64,000 nt of DNA from Microbacterium sp. Root553 (GTDB lineage: Bacteria; Actinomycetota; Actinomycetes; Actinomycetales; Microbacteriaceae). The notes under the pieces are model-generated. The model saw nothing but the letters and a program-made list of their open reading frames with translations, was not told the origin of the DNA and did not search any database. The stretch spans positions 1,078,713-1,142,712 of the forward strand of contig NZ_LMFY01000001.1 in NCBI RefSeq assembly GCF_001426995.1, read 5' to 3'. The position numbers were made by a program, and so were the translations under genes. Shown here piece by piece: positions 32,564-44,173 of this stretch; position 1 is the stretch's first letter; each line of letters begins with the position of its first letter.

Positions 32564-33505
32564 TCATCGACCGGGACGGATCGTGACGCTTCCCGCCGCC
32601 AGAGACACATCGATCGATCGCCGGGCGGCGGCGGACTGCTCGACCTTGGCGTCGAGGGACCCCGCGCTGACCTCCTGCGTGATCGCGTACGCCTCGTCCG
32701 GCACGGTGAGATCGACCGAGCCTGCGCTCACGTCGATCGTCGTCGTGGCGGGCGCCCGTCCGGTCAGGTCGATGTTGAGGTCCCCCGCCGAGACGCTGAG
32801 CGTCGCGCTGTCGACACCGTCGAGCAGGGCGTCGGCGCGGCCGGCGCTCATGTCGATGCTCAGAGCGCTCACAGACCCCTCGACATCGAGCGCCCCCGCG
32901 TTCACGGTGATGTCGAGTTCCCCGAAGTCCCCGACCACGTCGAGACTGCCGGCATCGAGGGTCATGTCCGCATCCAGGGCGGCGTCGCGCAGACTGTCCG
33001 GCAGCGTCAGCACCGCCGACTGGTCGTCACCGAACCAGCTGCCGAACCACCATCCGAACTCGAAGTCCGGCGAGTGCACGACCAGTTCGTCTCCCTCGCG
33101 CTCGAGGGACCACGCCGGTCCACGGCTGTTGGTGATCGAGAGCCGTGCCTCATCGACATCGCCGAACTCGACGCGCATGTTCCCCGCGTCCACATCCAGA
33201 TCGATCCCCTGCAGCCCGGTCACCTCCGCGGTCTGCACCGCGTCTCCCGCGTCCGTCGACGACGACGAGAGCAGACCCCGGGTGCCGGCGACGGCCGCCG
33301 TGCCACCCGAGACGAGCAGCGCGATGCCGCCGACCACGGCCGTGACGACCAGGACCGCTGTCGCCCCCGGAGTGCGGCCGCGATCCGTGCGTGGCGCCGG
33401 GGACTCCTGCTCCGACGAAGCGGGGGCGGCTGTGGTCGTCTCGGCGGCCGCCGGCGGCGGCGTCAGGGGCGTGTGACCGCCCCGGTGGTCGTCGTTGGTC
33501 GTCAT
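32564..33505 (-). CDS. DUF4097 family beta-strand repeat protein, membrane anchored
   Basis: 313 aa. A Pro/Ala-rich cytoplasmic N-terminus of about 48 aa and one membrane helix (ATAVLVVTAVVGGIALLVSGG) precede an extracellular beta-helix of short repeats such as LDLDVDAGNMRVE, DADMTLDAGSLDVV, ITVNAGALDVEG and IDVSAGSVDL. This is the DUF4097 (adhesin-like/LiaI-F type) pattern. It is the last gene of a kinase-regulator operon and overlaps the regulator by ATGA, so it is a likely output or sensor partner of that system. Confidence 0.88.
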   Translation of the reverse strand: MTTNDDHRGGHTPLTPPPAAAETTTAAPASSEQESPAPRTDRGRTPGATAVLVVTAVVGGIALLVSGGTAAVAGTRGLLSSSSTDAGDAVQTAEVTGLQGIDLDVDAGNMRVEFGDVDEARLSITNSRGPAWSLEREGDELVVHSPDFEFGWWFGSWFGDDQSAVLTLPDSLRDAALDADMTLDAGSLDVVGDFGELDITVNAGALDVEGSVSALSIDMSAGRADALLDGVDSATLSVSAGDLNIDLTGRAPATTTIDVSAGSVDLTVPDEAYAITQEVSAGSLDAKVEQSAAARRSIDVSLAAGSVTIRPGR

Positions 33506-34188
33506 CGTCCCGCTCCTGTCTGTCCGGTCGGCGTCGTACCGCCGGTGTTCTCGATGTGCGCGAGCGCCGCCAGCACGCGTCGGTTGCCCGACTCGCCCTG
33601 CTCGAAGCCCAGTTTCTGGAAGATCGCGGTGATGTGCTTCTCGACGCTGGCCTCGGAGAGGAAGAGCAGACCGGCGATCGCCTGGTTCGACTTGCCCTCC
33701 GCGATCAGCGCCAGCACGGTGCGCTCGCGTTCGGTGAGCCGCTGCATCCGGTCGTCCCGATTGCGACGGGTGAGCAGTTGGGCCACGACCTCGGGGTCGA
33801 GCACGGTCGCACCCTCGGAGATCCGCTGGACGGAGGCGAGGAACTCCGAGACGTCCGCGACGCGATCCTTGAGCAGGTAGCCGAGCGGACCGCCCTGTGC
33901 GGCGATGAGGTCGGAGGCGTAGCGCTCCTCCACATACTGCGACAAGACGAGGAGCGGGAGCGCGGGATTCGTCGCGCGCAGCCCGAGAGCGGCTCTGATG
34001 CCCTCATCGGTGAACGTGGGAGGAAGGCGCACGTCGAGGATGCAGAGCTCGGGGTCGCTCGCGGACACCGCCTCCTGCAGTCCTTCGACATCGGGCAGGG
34101 CGGCGACCACGGTGTGCCCGGCGTCCTCGAGCAGTCGCACGAGTCCCTCACGCAGCAGGACCGAGTCCTCGCAGATCAGGATGCGCAT
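33502..34188 (-). CDS. NarL/LuxR-family response regulator
   Basis: 228 aa. The receiver domain has the phosphoacceptor Asp in LCILDVRLPP (about residue 52), acidic residues in ILICEDSVLLRE and Lys in GYLLKDRVAD. The C-terminal LuxR helix-turn-helix spans LTERERTVLALIAEGKSNQA and SEASVEKHITAIFQKLG. It is phosphorylated by the histidine kinase encoded immediately upstream (13-nt overlap). The target is unknown, but envelope stress is plausible given the DUF4097 partner. Confidence 0.94.
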   Translation of the reverse strand: MRILICEDSVLLREGLVRLLEDAGHTVVAALPDVEGLQEAVSASDPELCILDVRLPPTFTDEGIRAALGLRATNPALPLLVLSQYVEERYASDLIAAQGGPLGYLLKDRVADVSEFLASVQRISEGATVLDPEVVAQLLTRRNRDDRMQRLTERERTVLALIAEGKSNQAIAGLLFLSEASVEKHITAIFQKLGFEQGESGNRRVLAALAHIENTGGTTPTGQTGAGR

Positions 34189-35444
34189 GGCACGTTCACC
34201 TCCAGGCTGGTCGGGCCGCCGACGGGACTCTCCAGGCGGAAGGTGCCGCCGGCGGCGAGCACGCGGTTCGCGATGCCGTCGAGGCCGCCGCCTGGCTGCA
34301 CCTGGGCGCCGCCCATGCCGTTGTCTTCGACGCGGGCCCAGAGGATGCCGCCCTCGCGCCGCCGCACGGTGACCCTGGCCTCGCTGGCGCGGGAGTGCTT
34401 CGCGGCGTTGGTGAGCGATTCGGCGATCGAGAAGTACACCGCGGCCTCGGCCTCACGGCTGCACCGCCCGTCCATCCGCACGTCGAGGCTCACCGGGATG
34501 TGCGAGCGTCCCGCGAGCGCGGACAGCGCGGCGTCGAGACCCCGGTCGTCGAGAACCGAGGCGTGGATGCCTCGGGCGAGCTGTCGCAGCTCGGTGATGG
34601 CCGCCTTGGTCGACGTGTGCGCCTCGGCGATGAGCTCCTTGGCCGCATCCGGGTCGTGATCGATCTTCTGCTGGGCGAGGCCGAGAGTCATCCCCACCGA
34701 CACGAGTCGGGGCTGGACGCCGTCATGCAGGTCACGCTCGATGCGGGTGCGCTCGACATCGGCCGCACGCACCGCTCCCTCGCGCTGCGCGGAGCTGGCT
34801 CGCACCCTTTCGGTCAGCTCGGCCTCACGGCTGCGGACGACGATCGAGAGCGCGAGCACGCGGTGCAGCAGGGCCAGACCGATCATGCCGGCGAGTGAGG
34901 CGGCCAGTCCGAGGATGCCGACGACCGGCGCCCACGCGACGGGGATGCCCCCGCCTCCGAACGGCCCGATGACGGCGTCGGTGGCGGTCAGGGGAGCGAA
35001 GCAGATGATCACCGACCACACGACGCCCCACGCCAGGCGCAGCACGATCCAGCCCAGGACCGCGGTGATCGCGAAGTTCGCGAGCGCCCGCCACATCCGG
35101 CCGTCGATCGACTGCCGTCCCAGGGAACGCAGCCACCCGACGAAACCGGGACGGTCCCGTGGGCGCCACCGCAGCGGTGCGATCGGAGTCCGATACAGTG
35201 CTCCCACCCGGGCGACCTCGAACCAGCCGACGCCGAACAGCGCGTAGACGAGGCCGACGAGGAGCACAGCTCCGATTCCGGCCGCGAAGAGCAGACCGAG
35301 GCCCGTGCCGAGCAGTCCCGAGAGGGTCGCGAAGATGAAGCCGCCGATGACCCCGATCCCTGCCAGATGAAGGATCGTGAGGAAGAGGCGAAGCGGCGGC
35401 TTCGTGGCCGTCGCCACGTGCGGCGTGGCAGTCTGTGTCGTCAT
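34176..35444 (-). CDS. sensor histidine kinase (HisKA_3 type)
   Basis: 422 aa from the ATG at 35444. Four or more membrane helices form an N-terminal sensor region that lacks a large extracellular loop, typical of intramembrane-sensing kinases. The phosphoaccepting His is in RIERDLHDGVQPRLV. The ATPase domain has VYFSIAESLTNAAKHS (N box), ARVEDNGMGGA and GLDGIANRVLAAGG. It signals to the downstream response regulator and, by operon logic, to the DUF4097 protein. Confidence 0.93.
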   Translation of the reverse strand: MTTQTATPHVATATKPPLRLFLTILHLAGIGVIGGFIFATLSGLLGTGLGLLFAAGIGAVLLVGLVYALFGVGWFEVARVGALYRTPIAPLRWRPRDRPGFVGWLRSLGRQSIDGRMWRALANFAITAVLGWIVLRLAWGVVWSVIICFAPLTATDAVIGPFGGGGIPVAWAPVVGILGLAASLAGMIGLALLHRVLALSIVVRSREAELTERVRASSAQREGAVRAADVERTRIERDLHDGVQPRLVSVGMTLGLAQQKIDHDPDAAKELIAEAHTSTKAAITELRQLARGIHASVLDDRGLDAALSALAGRSHIPVSLDVRMDGRCSREAEAAVYFSIAESLTNAAKHSRASEARVTVRRREGGILWARVEDNGMGGAQVQPGGGLDGIANRVLAAGGTFRLESPVGGPTSLEVNVPCAS

Positions 35445-35536
35445 GGTTCCAAGGTACGGCGGGGCTGACGAGGCCGACACCGAGGCAGCCGGACACCCGA
35501 TGTCGGGTTTTCCCTACCTTCGCCACCCGGGAACGA

Positions 35537-35571
35537 CTGAGGGGCGGATGCTGTGCGCATCCGCCCCTCAG
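35537..35571. terminator. strong hairpin terminator
   Basis: A perfect 15-bp stem (35537-35551 with 35557-35571) and a 5-nt loop, located just after the DUF3566 gene on the minus strand and upstream of the histidine kinase. It separates the gyrase operon from the two-component operon. Confidence 0.88.
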
Positions 35572-35584
35572 AGAAACCCGGGGG

Positions 35585-35985
35585 TCAGTTCGACATGAAG
35601 CCGACGAGCAGCCCGCCGGTCACCTTCACGGCAACGTTGTAGATACCGGCCACGACAGCGCCGAGGACGGTGAAGACGATCAGGTTCAGGATCGAGACCA
35701 CGGCCGCGAACGCCATCACCTGCGGCAGACCGGCGATCTCGGAGATGCGCACGGACTCGTCGGTGACGACGCCGACGAAGTCATCCGCCTGAGCGAGGAT
35801 CCCGGTGGCCTGGAGCACGAGGTAGATCAGGAAGAACGACACCATCGTGACGATCGCGAGCGCGACGGCTCCCAGGAACGAGAGCTTCACAGCCGACCAG
35901 AAATCGACGTACACCAGACGCAGGCGGACCTGCTTGCCTCCGGTCTTGCGCGTGGACTTCTTCGCCAGCTTGTCGGCTACTGTGC

Positions 35986-35989
<4 letters not shown>
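35585..35989 (-). CDS. DUF3566 domain-containing membrane protein
   Basis: 134 aa. A short basic N-terminus precedes the DUF3566 pattern [20 protein letters not shown], with two membrane helices ([20 protein letters not shown] and [20 protein letters not shown]). A gene of this family follows gyrA in most Actinobacteria; its role is not known. The ATG overlaps the gyrA stop (ATGA). Confidence 0.92.
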
Positions 35990-38547
<2,558 letters not shown>

Positions 38548-38600
38548 GTGTGTTGTCGATTCCGGTCGGTGTCGAACGAATGCGGGCGCGCCTCAGCGCG

Positions 38601-40673
38601 TCAGATGTCGAGGAAGCGGACGTCCTTGGCGTTGCGCTGGATGAATCCGCGGCGGGACTCGACGTCCTCGCCCATCAGCACGCTGAAGATCTCGTCGGCT
38701 GCCGCGGCATCCTCGATCGTGATCTGCTGCAGAGTGCGGGTCGCGTGGTCCATCGTCGTCTCCCACAGCTCCTTCGGGTTCATCTCACCGAGACCCTTGT
38801 AGCGCTGGATGCCGGCATCCTTGGGGATCCGCTTGCCGTTCTCGAGGCCGTGCTTGAGCAGAGCATCGCGCTCGGCGTCGCTGAACACGTATTCGTGCGG
38901 CTGGTTCGTCCACTTGAGGCGATACAGCGGCGGCATTGCGAGGTACACGAAGCCGGCCTCGATGAGCCCGCGCATGTAGCGGAAGAGCAGCGTCAGCAGC
39001 AGGGTGGTGATGTGCTGACCGTCGACGTCGGCATCCGCCATCAGCACGATCTTGTGATACCGCGCCTTCTCGATGTCGAACTCCTCGCCGATGCCCGTGC
39101 CGAAGGCCTGGATCATCGCCTGGACCTCTTTGTTGGCCAGAGCCTTGTCGAGGCGCGCGCGCTCGACGTTGAGGATCTTTCCGCGGAGAGCGAGGATCGC
39201 CTGCGTGTGCGGGTCGCGACCCTGCACGGCCGAGCCGCCGGCGGAGTCACCCTCGACGAGGAAGATCTCGCTGATCGACGGGTCCTTGCTCGTGCAGTCC
39301 TTGAGCTTGTCGGGCATCGCGGCCGATTCGAAGACGCTCTTGCGGCGTGCGGTCTCGCGGGCCTTGCGGGCCGCCAGACGTGCGGTCGCGGCGTCGATCG
39401 CCTTGCGGATGATGTTCTTGGCCTGGATCGGGTTGCGGCCGAACCAGTCGCCGAGCTGATCGCCGACGACCTTCTGCACGAATGCCTTGGCCTCGGTGTT
39501 GCCGAGCTTCGTCTTGGTCTGGCCCTCGAACTGCGGCTCGCCCAGCTTGATCGAGATGACCGCGGTCAGTCCCTCGCGCACGTCGTCGCCGGAGAGGTTG
39601 TCGTCCTTCTCCTTGAGAAGGTTGTTCGCACGCGCGTACTTGTTCACGAGCGTGGTCAGTGCCGCGCGGAAGCCCTCTTCGTGCGTCCCGCCCTCGTGGG
39701 TGTTGATCGTGTTCGCGTAGGTGAAGACGTTCTCGGTGTAGGAGGTGGTCCACTGCATCGCGACCTCGAGCGAGATCTTGCGCGAGGTGTCCTCGGACTC
39801 GAACGCGATGATCTCGTCGTTGACGACCTCGGCGTGACGGGCCTTGTTCAGGTACTCCACGTAGTCGACGAGGCCACGCTCGTACAGGAACACGTCGTTC
39901 GGCTGGGTGAGCGTCGCTTGACCGTCGACCTCGACCTCGTATGCCGACTTCGGTCGCTCATCGGACAACTCGATGCGGAGTCCCTTGTTCAGGAACGCCA
40001 TCTGCTGGAATCGCGTACGCAGCGTGTCGTACTCGAAGTCCGTGGTCTCGGTGAAGATCTCGGCGTCGGGCCAGAACGTGATGCTGGTTCCGGTCTCGTC
40101 GGACGCCTCGCCCTTCTCGAGCTTCTGCTGCGGAACGCCGCCGTCGGCGAAGCTGTGGCGCCAGACGAAGCCCTTCTGCTTCACCTCGACGTCGAATCGG
40201 GTCGAGAGCGCGTTCACGACGGACGAGCCGACGCCGTGCAGACCGCCGGAGACCGCGTACGCGCCGCCGCCGAACTTTCCGCCGGCGTGCAGGATCGTCA
40301 GGACGACCTCGACGGTGGACTTCGTCGGGTCGGAGGAGTGCGGGTCGACGGGGATGCCGCGGCCGTTGTCGATCACCCGCACGCCGCCGTCCTCGAGCAG
40401 CGTCACGAAGATCGTGTCGGCGTAGCCGGCCAGCGCCTCGTCGACGGAGTTGTCGACGATCTCGTAGACGAGGTGATGCAGACCGCGCGGTCCCGTGGAG
40501 CCGATGTACATTCCCGGGCGCTTGCGGACCGCTTCGAGACCCTCGAGGATCTGGATGGAGTCGGCACCGTACTCACCGGGCTGCTTCACCTTGGGCGAGA
40601 TCTTGTTGTTCTCGGTGGCGGGGGTCTCCCCGGTGGTGGATTCCGTCTCGTCAGCGGGGGATTCAGGCGTCAT
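38601..40673 (-). CDS. gyrB: DNA gyrase subunit B
   Basis: 690 aa. GHKL ATPase motifs ([39 protein letters not shown]), the transducer domain and the TOPRIM elements [11 protein letters not shown] and [11 protein letters not shown] are all present, with the C-terminal RFLDI end. It is the ATP-driven half of gyrase. It follows dciA on the minus strand across a gap of about 120 bp containing a hairpin. Confidence 0.98.
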   Translation of the reverse strand: MTPESPADETESTTGETPATENNKISPKVKQPGEYGADSIQILEGLEAVRKRPGMYIGSTGPRGLHHLVYEIVDNSVDEALAGYADTIFVTLLEDGGVRVIDNGRGIPVDPHSSDPTKSTVEVVLTILHAGGKFGGGAYAVSGGLHGVGSSVVNALSTRFDVEVKQKGFVWRHSFADGGVPQQKLEKGEASDETGTSITFWPDAEIFTETTDFEYDTLRTRFQQMAFLNKGLRIELSDERPKSAYEVEVDGQATLTQPNDVFLYERGLVDYVEYLNKARHAEVVNDEIIAFESEDTSRKISLEVAMQWTTSYTENVFTYANTINTHEGGTHEEGFRAALTTLVNKYARANNLLKEKDDNLSGDDVREGLTAVISIKLGEPQFEGQTKTKLGNTEAKAFVQKVVGDQLGDWFGRNPIQAKNIIRKAIDAATARLAARKARETARRKSVFESAAMPDKLKDCTSKDPSISEIFLVEGDSAGGSAVQGRDPHTQAILALRGKILNVERARLDKALANKEVQAMIQAFGTGIGEEFDIEKARYHKIVLMADADVDGQHITTLLLTLLFRYMRGLIEAGFVYLAMPPLYRLKWTNQPHEYVFSDAERDALLKHGLENGKRIPKDAGIQRYKGLGEMNPKELWETTMDHATRTLQQITIEDAAAADEIFSVLMGEDVESRRGFIQRNAKDVRFLDI

Positions 40674-40736
40674 CAGAGGGCATTCTCCACATCGATATCA
40701 CGAACTCCCAGTCTAGCGGTCTTTCGTGCCGATATG

Positions 40737-40769
40737 CGGCTCAGCGGCCTCGTGTGGCCCTCTGAGCCG
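40737..40769 (-). terminator. hairpin between dciA and gyrB
   Basis: An 8-bp stem CGGCTCAG (40737-40744) with CTGAGCCG (40762-40769), extended inside by GGCC/GGCC pairing. It may end or attenuate transcription from recF-dciA before gyrB. Confidence 0.5.
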
Positions 40770-40791
40770 TCCGGACCCCCTTCGTGGTGTC

Positions 40792-41295
40792 CTACCCGTA
40801 GGTATCGCGCGGGCCCCGTCCTGGAACGACTCTGGGACCCCATTTCCATGACGGTACGTCCGGTCCGATGAAGCGGAGGTTCTCGACCCCGGCGTCGGGA
40901 TACCGCCGTCCGATCTCTGTGAGGATCGTCCCGCGCATGAACTGCAGGTTCTTCGCCCAGGCCGTCGAATCGCACTTCACCGTGAGGACGCCGCGCTCGA
41001 GAGAGACCGGCTCGGAGTGCTTCGCGGTGTCGGCGCCGGCCAGATCGGCCCACTGACGCACCAGATCCTCGCGCGCCAGGGTCTTCTGCCACCCCGAGTC
41101 GTGAGCCAGCTTGTCGAGCACCGCTCCGAGGGGTCCGGGGTCGCGACCGGGCGTGAACGGAGCGTTGTCGTCGTCGGTGACCACCCGGCGCTTGCGCTTC
41201 CAGTTCTTCGAACTCGGCTTCAGTCCACGCAACCGGAGATAGGTGGCGACCGTCTCGGGGGCCTCGGATGCCGGCACGGCGGCGGGATCAGTCAT
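40792..41295 (-). CDS. dciA: DUF721 protein, DciA-like helicase loader
   Basis: 167 aa from the ATG at 41295. A basic linker (KPSSKNWKRKRRVV) precedes the DUF721 domain (LARQ-like motif in REDLVRQWADLAGADTAKHS, then LERGVLTVKCDSTAWAKNL). DciA is the ancestral loader of the replicative helicase DnaB. The gene overlaps the recF stop by 8 nt and stays in the classical recF-gyrB position. Confidence 0.92.
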   Translation of the reverse strand: MTDPAAVPASEAPETVATYLRLRGLKPSSKNWKRKRRVVTDDDNAPFTPGRDPGPLGAVLDKLAHDSGWQKTLAREDLVRQWADLAGADTAKHSEPVSLERGVLTVKCDSTAWAKNLQFMRGTILTEIGRRYPDAGVENLRFIGPDVPSWKWGPRVVPGRGPRDTYG

Positions 41296-42457
41296 CCGAC
41301 GCCTCCCTCTCATCGCTGATGGTCCCTGCGGAGATCCTCACGACGTGCGCGTGCAGGACCTCGGGGATGTCCTCCTCGACGGCGGCGGTCACCACCACCT
41401 GCTCGTACCCGGCGGTGAGGGCGGCGAGGCGCTGACGGCGATCGGCGTCGAGCTCGGCGAACACGTCGTCGAGGATGAGCACCGGATCTCCGGCCGGCGA
41501 CTCGGCGCGCAGCAGCTCGGCCGACGCGAGACGCAGGGCGAGGGCCACGGACCAGGATTCCCCGTGCGAGGCGTAGCCCTTGACGGGGAGACCGCGCACG
41601 CTGAGCACCAGGTCGTCGCGATGCGGACCGGTGAGGGTGAGGCCGCGATCGAGCTCGTTCGAGCGTTTCGCGAGCAGCGCGGCGTGGAACATCTCGGCGA
41701 TGTCGCCGGAGGTCTCGGCGGTGGCGGGCACTCCGACTTCGGGCTCCTCGGGATCCGCGCCGCGGACCGAGAGCGCCCACTCCAGCCGCGGCCGGTGATC
41801 CTCTCCGGCGATCGCCGCGTAGGCCTCGGCGACCGGCTGCTGGAGGTCGATGGCCAGGCGCTGTCGCGCGGAGATGATCTCGGCGCCGAGTGACACGAGC
41901 TTGTCGTCCCAGACGTCGAGAGTGCTGAGCCCCTCGCCCTTGATCCCCCGCGCCCGTGCCGATTTCAGCAGCGCGTTGCGCTGTTTGAGCACGCGGTCGT
42001 AGTCGGCGAGCACCGATGAGAGGCGCGGAGTGCGCTGGATCAGCAGCTGGTCCACGAATCGACGTCGCGCGGAGGGGTCTCCGCGCACGATCTGCAGGTC
42101 CTCCGGCGCGAAGAGCACGACGTGGGCGTAACGCGGGAGCTCGTTCGTCTTGGACGGAGACCCGTTGATGCGCGCCTTGTTGGATCCTTGCTTGTTCAGC
42201 TGGACCTCGACGAGGACCTTGCGCTCACCGTGCGAGAGACGAGCGCGGATGACGGCGAAATCCTGTCCTTCCCGCACCATCGGCGCGTCGGAGGAGACCC
42301 GATGGGATCCGAGCGTCGCCAGGAACACCACGGCCTCGGCGAGATTCGTCTTGCCTTGGCCGTTTCTGCCCACCAGCACGTTGGGACCGCGGTGGAGAGC
42401 GAGATCGGCGGTCGCGTAATTGCGGAAATCGACCAGACTCAGGTGCTCCACAATCAC
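41288..42457 (-). CDS. recF: DNA replication/repair protein RecF
   Basis: 389 aa SMC-like ATPase. Walker A is in VLVGRNGQGKTNLAE, the signature motif in LTLTGPHRDDLVL and Walker B in DPVLILDDVFAELD. RecF loads RecA at gapped DNA. It sits 78 bp downstream of dnaN and overlaps dciA. Confidence 0.97.
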   Translation of the reverse strand: MIVEHLSLVDFRNYATADLALHRGPNVLVGRNGQGKTNLAEAVVFLATLGSHRVSSDAPMVREGQDFAVIRARLSHGERKVLVEVQLNKQGSNKARINGSPSKTNELPRYAHVVLFAPEDLQIVRGDPSARRRFVDQLLIQRTPRLSSVLADYDRVLKQRNALLKSARARGIKGEGLSTLDVWDDKLVSLGAEIISARQRLAIDLQQPVAEAYAAIAGEDHRPRLEWALSVRGADPEEPEVGVPATAETSGDIAEMFHAALLAKRSNELDRGLTLTGPHRDDLVLSVRGLPVKGYASHGESWSVALALRLASAELLRAESPAGDPVLILDDVFAELDADRRQRLAALTAGYEQVVVTAAVEEDIPEVLHAHVVRISAGTISDEREASDD

Positions 42458-42535
42458 GCTGTCAGCCTACCTTCGGGGTCTGACACTGCCCAGGTCGTGC
42501 CGGACGACGCGGAACCGGACGTGCTCGTCGCGGGA

Positions 42536-43678
42536 TCAGCGCAGCAGCAGGTTGGGCTGGAGCAGGTACTTGAACGAGTCGAGCCCTGCCTGGTCGACCG
42601 AGGTCTGGCTCGTGATGAGCACCGGGCTGAGCTTGTTGGCGTTGTCGCTCGAGGTGAACGTGACGCGCACGAACTCGCTCTTGACGGCGCCGAGCGCCTC
42701 GATCAGGTACTGCGGGTTGAGTCCGAGGGTCACTTCGTCGCCCCCCGACAGGATCGCGTCCACCGACTCCGATGCACGGGCGTGCTCGCTGCCGGACGCA
42801 TCCATGGTCACTCCGTCGGCTGCGAAGGTGAAGCGCAGCGGGGCGGCGCGGTCCAGCACGAGCGACACGCGGCGGACCGCCTCGACGAGGTCGGCGGTGT
42901 TGACGACCGCGTAGTGCTCGGTCTGCTCGGGGAACAGGCGGCGGACCGGGGGGAAGTTGCCCTTGATGAGCAGCGACGTCACCGTCTTGTTCCCGGCGGT
43001 GAACGCGATGATCTCTCGGTCCCCCGCGCCGGAGAAGGCGATCTGGATCGTGCCGGCATGTCCGAAGGTCTTACCGACCTCGAGCAGAGTGCGCGCGGGG
43101 ACCAGTGCGGTGGCCTCGACCGATTCGCCGTCCCACGGGACGTCGCGGAGCGAGACGCGGTAACGGTCCGTGGCGACGAGGCTGAGGGTGTGACCCGACA
43201 CCTCGAGCTGGACACCGGTGAGCACGGGGGTCACGTCGTCGCGGGATGCAGCGAAGCCGACCTGTGCGATCGCCGTGCCGAACTCGTCGGCGGGAACGAC
43301 TCCCGACGAGCCCGAGACCTCGGGGATCGAGGGATATTCCTCGACGGGCATGGCTGCGAGCGTGAACCGAGCCGACCCGCAGGTCACCGTGATCCCGCCG
43401 TCGTCCTCGACGGCGATCTCGATCGGTGCGTTCGGAAGCCGGCTGGCGATGTCGGACAGGAGTCGTCCGTGGACGAGGATCGTGCCGGGCGTCTCGACCG
43501 TGGCCTCGATCGTCGTACGGGCGGATGCTTCGTAGTCGAAAGCCGAGAGGGTCAGTCCCGAGCCGTCGGCCTCGATCAGCACGCCGGCGAGGATCGGCTG
43601 CGGGTTGCGCTGCGGAAGAAGCTTGACGACGAACGACACAGCCTCGCTGAACACATCGCGATTGACCTGAAACCTCAC
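42536..43678 (-). CDS. dnaN: DNA polymerase III beta sliding clamp
   Basis: 380 aa with the three-domain clamp fold. It starts MRFQVNRDVFSEAVSFVVK and contains RYRVSLRDVPWDG and the C-terminal hydrophobic cleft region. It encircles DNA and tethers polymerase and repair factors. It lies immediately downstream of oriC and is oriented away from it. Confidence 0.97.
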   Translation of the reverse strand: MRFQVNRDVFSEAVSFVVKLLPQRNPQPILAGVLIEADGSGLTLSAFDYEASARTTIEATVETPGTILVHGRLLSDIASRLPNAPIEIAVEDDGGITVTCGSARFTLAAMPVEEYPSIPEVSGSSGVVPADEFGTAIAQVGFAASRDDVTPVLTGVQLEVSGHTLSLVATDRYRVSLRDVPWDGESVEATALVPARTLLEVGKTFGHAGTIQIAFSGAGDREIIAFTAGNKTVTSLLIKGNFPPVRRLFPEQTEHYAVVNTADLVEAVRRVSLVLDRAAPLRFTFAADGVTMDASGSEHARASESVDAILSGGDEVTLGLNPQYLIEALGAVKSEFVRVTFTSSDNANKLSPVLITSQTSVDQAGLDSFKYLLQPNLLLR

Positions 43679-44173
43679 GGGTGCTCCCTTGTCGTCGTTC
43701 TGAGACGTGTCGTCATCGGTCCTGCCGGTGCAGGGCTTCCCATGCTAGCCCCACAGTCGGGCGTACTCCTACGACGGACGTGAAGCCCGACCTGTCCGAA
43801 CTCTCCCCACCGTCTGGTGATCGGATCGCCCCTGAAATGAATTAACTCCTTAACGGTGTTAACGCCTGTGGATTCTGTGGATAACTCGGTGGATAGCAGA
43901 CGCGAGTAAGGAACTACACGGATGTCAGTTGTGGAATCCCTGAGGAATCCGCGGGTGGACGGGGTGAGCCGACCGGAAGTGTCATCCGCGGTTATCCACA
44001 GGTTGGGCCGTTTCCCACACATCCGTCCCGATCTCAGCGGCATCCATCCACAAGTTATCCACATGTGCAAACTGGCATCGATCCGTCGTCTCATATGCCC
44101 CATCGGGAGACCAGAAGGGGGTCACGACGGCCTCGCGGCTGTCGTGACCCCCTTCGGAGCCGTCGGACGACGC
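43679..44173. other. oriC: chromosomal replication origin (oriC)
   Basis: 495 bp between dnaA and dnaN. Perfect DnaA boxes are at 43876-43884 (minus orientation), 43992-44000 and 44055-44063. Near matches occur at 43867, 43888, 43930 and 44044. An AT-richer stretch with two TTAAC repeats (about 43832-43866) is a candidate unwinding element. Gene strand bias switches here: gyr-dnaN genes run left and rpmH-parB genes run right. Confidence 0.93.
44114..44155 (-). terminator. dnaA terminator
   Basis: A perfect 15-bp stem GAAGGGGGTCACGAC (44114-44128) with 44141-44155, 19 nt after the dnaA stop on the minus strand. It should prevent transcription from dnaA from running through oriC. Confidence 0.85.

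Noticed and set aside
43679..44173. Riboswitch or small RNA in the dnaA-dnaN gap
   Set aside because: The palindromes and repeats are explained by DnaA boxes and the dnaA terminator; no known riboswitch core was seen.
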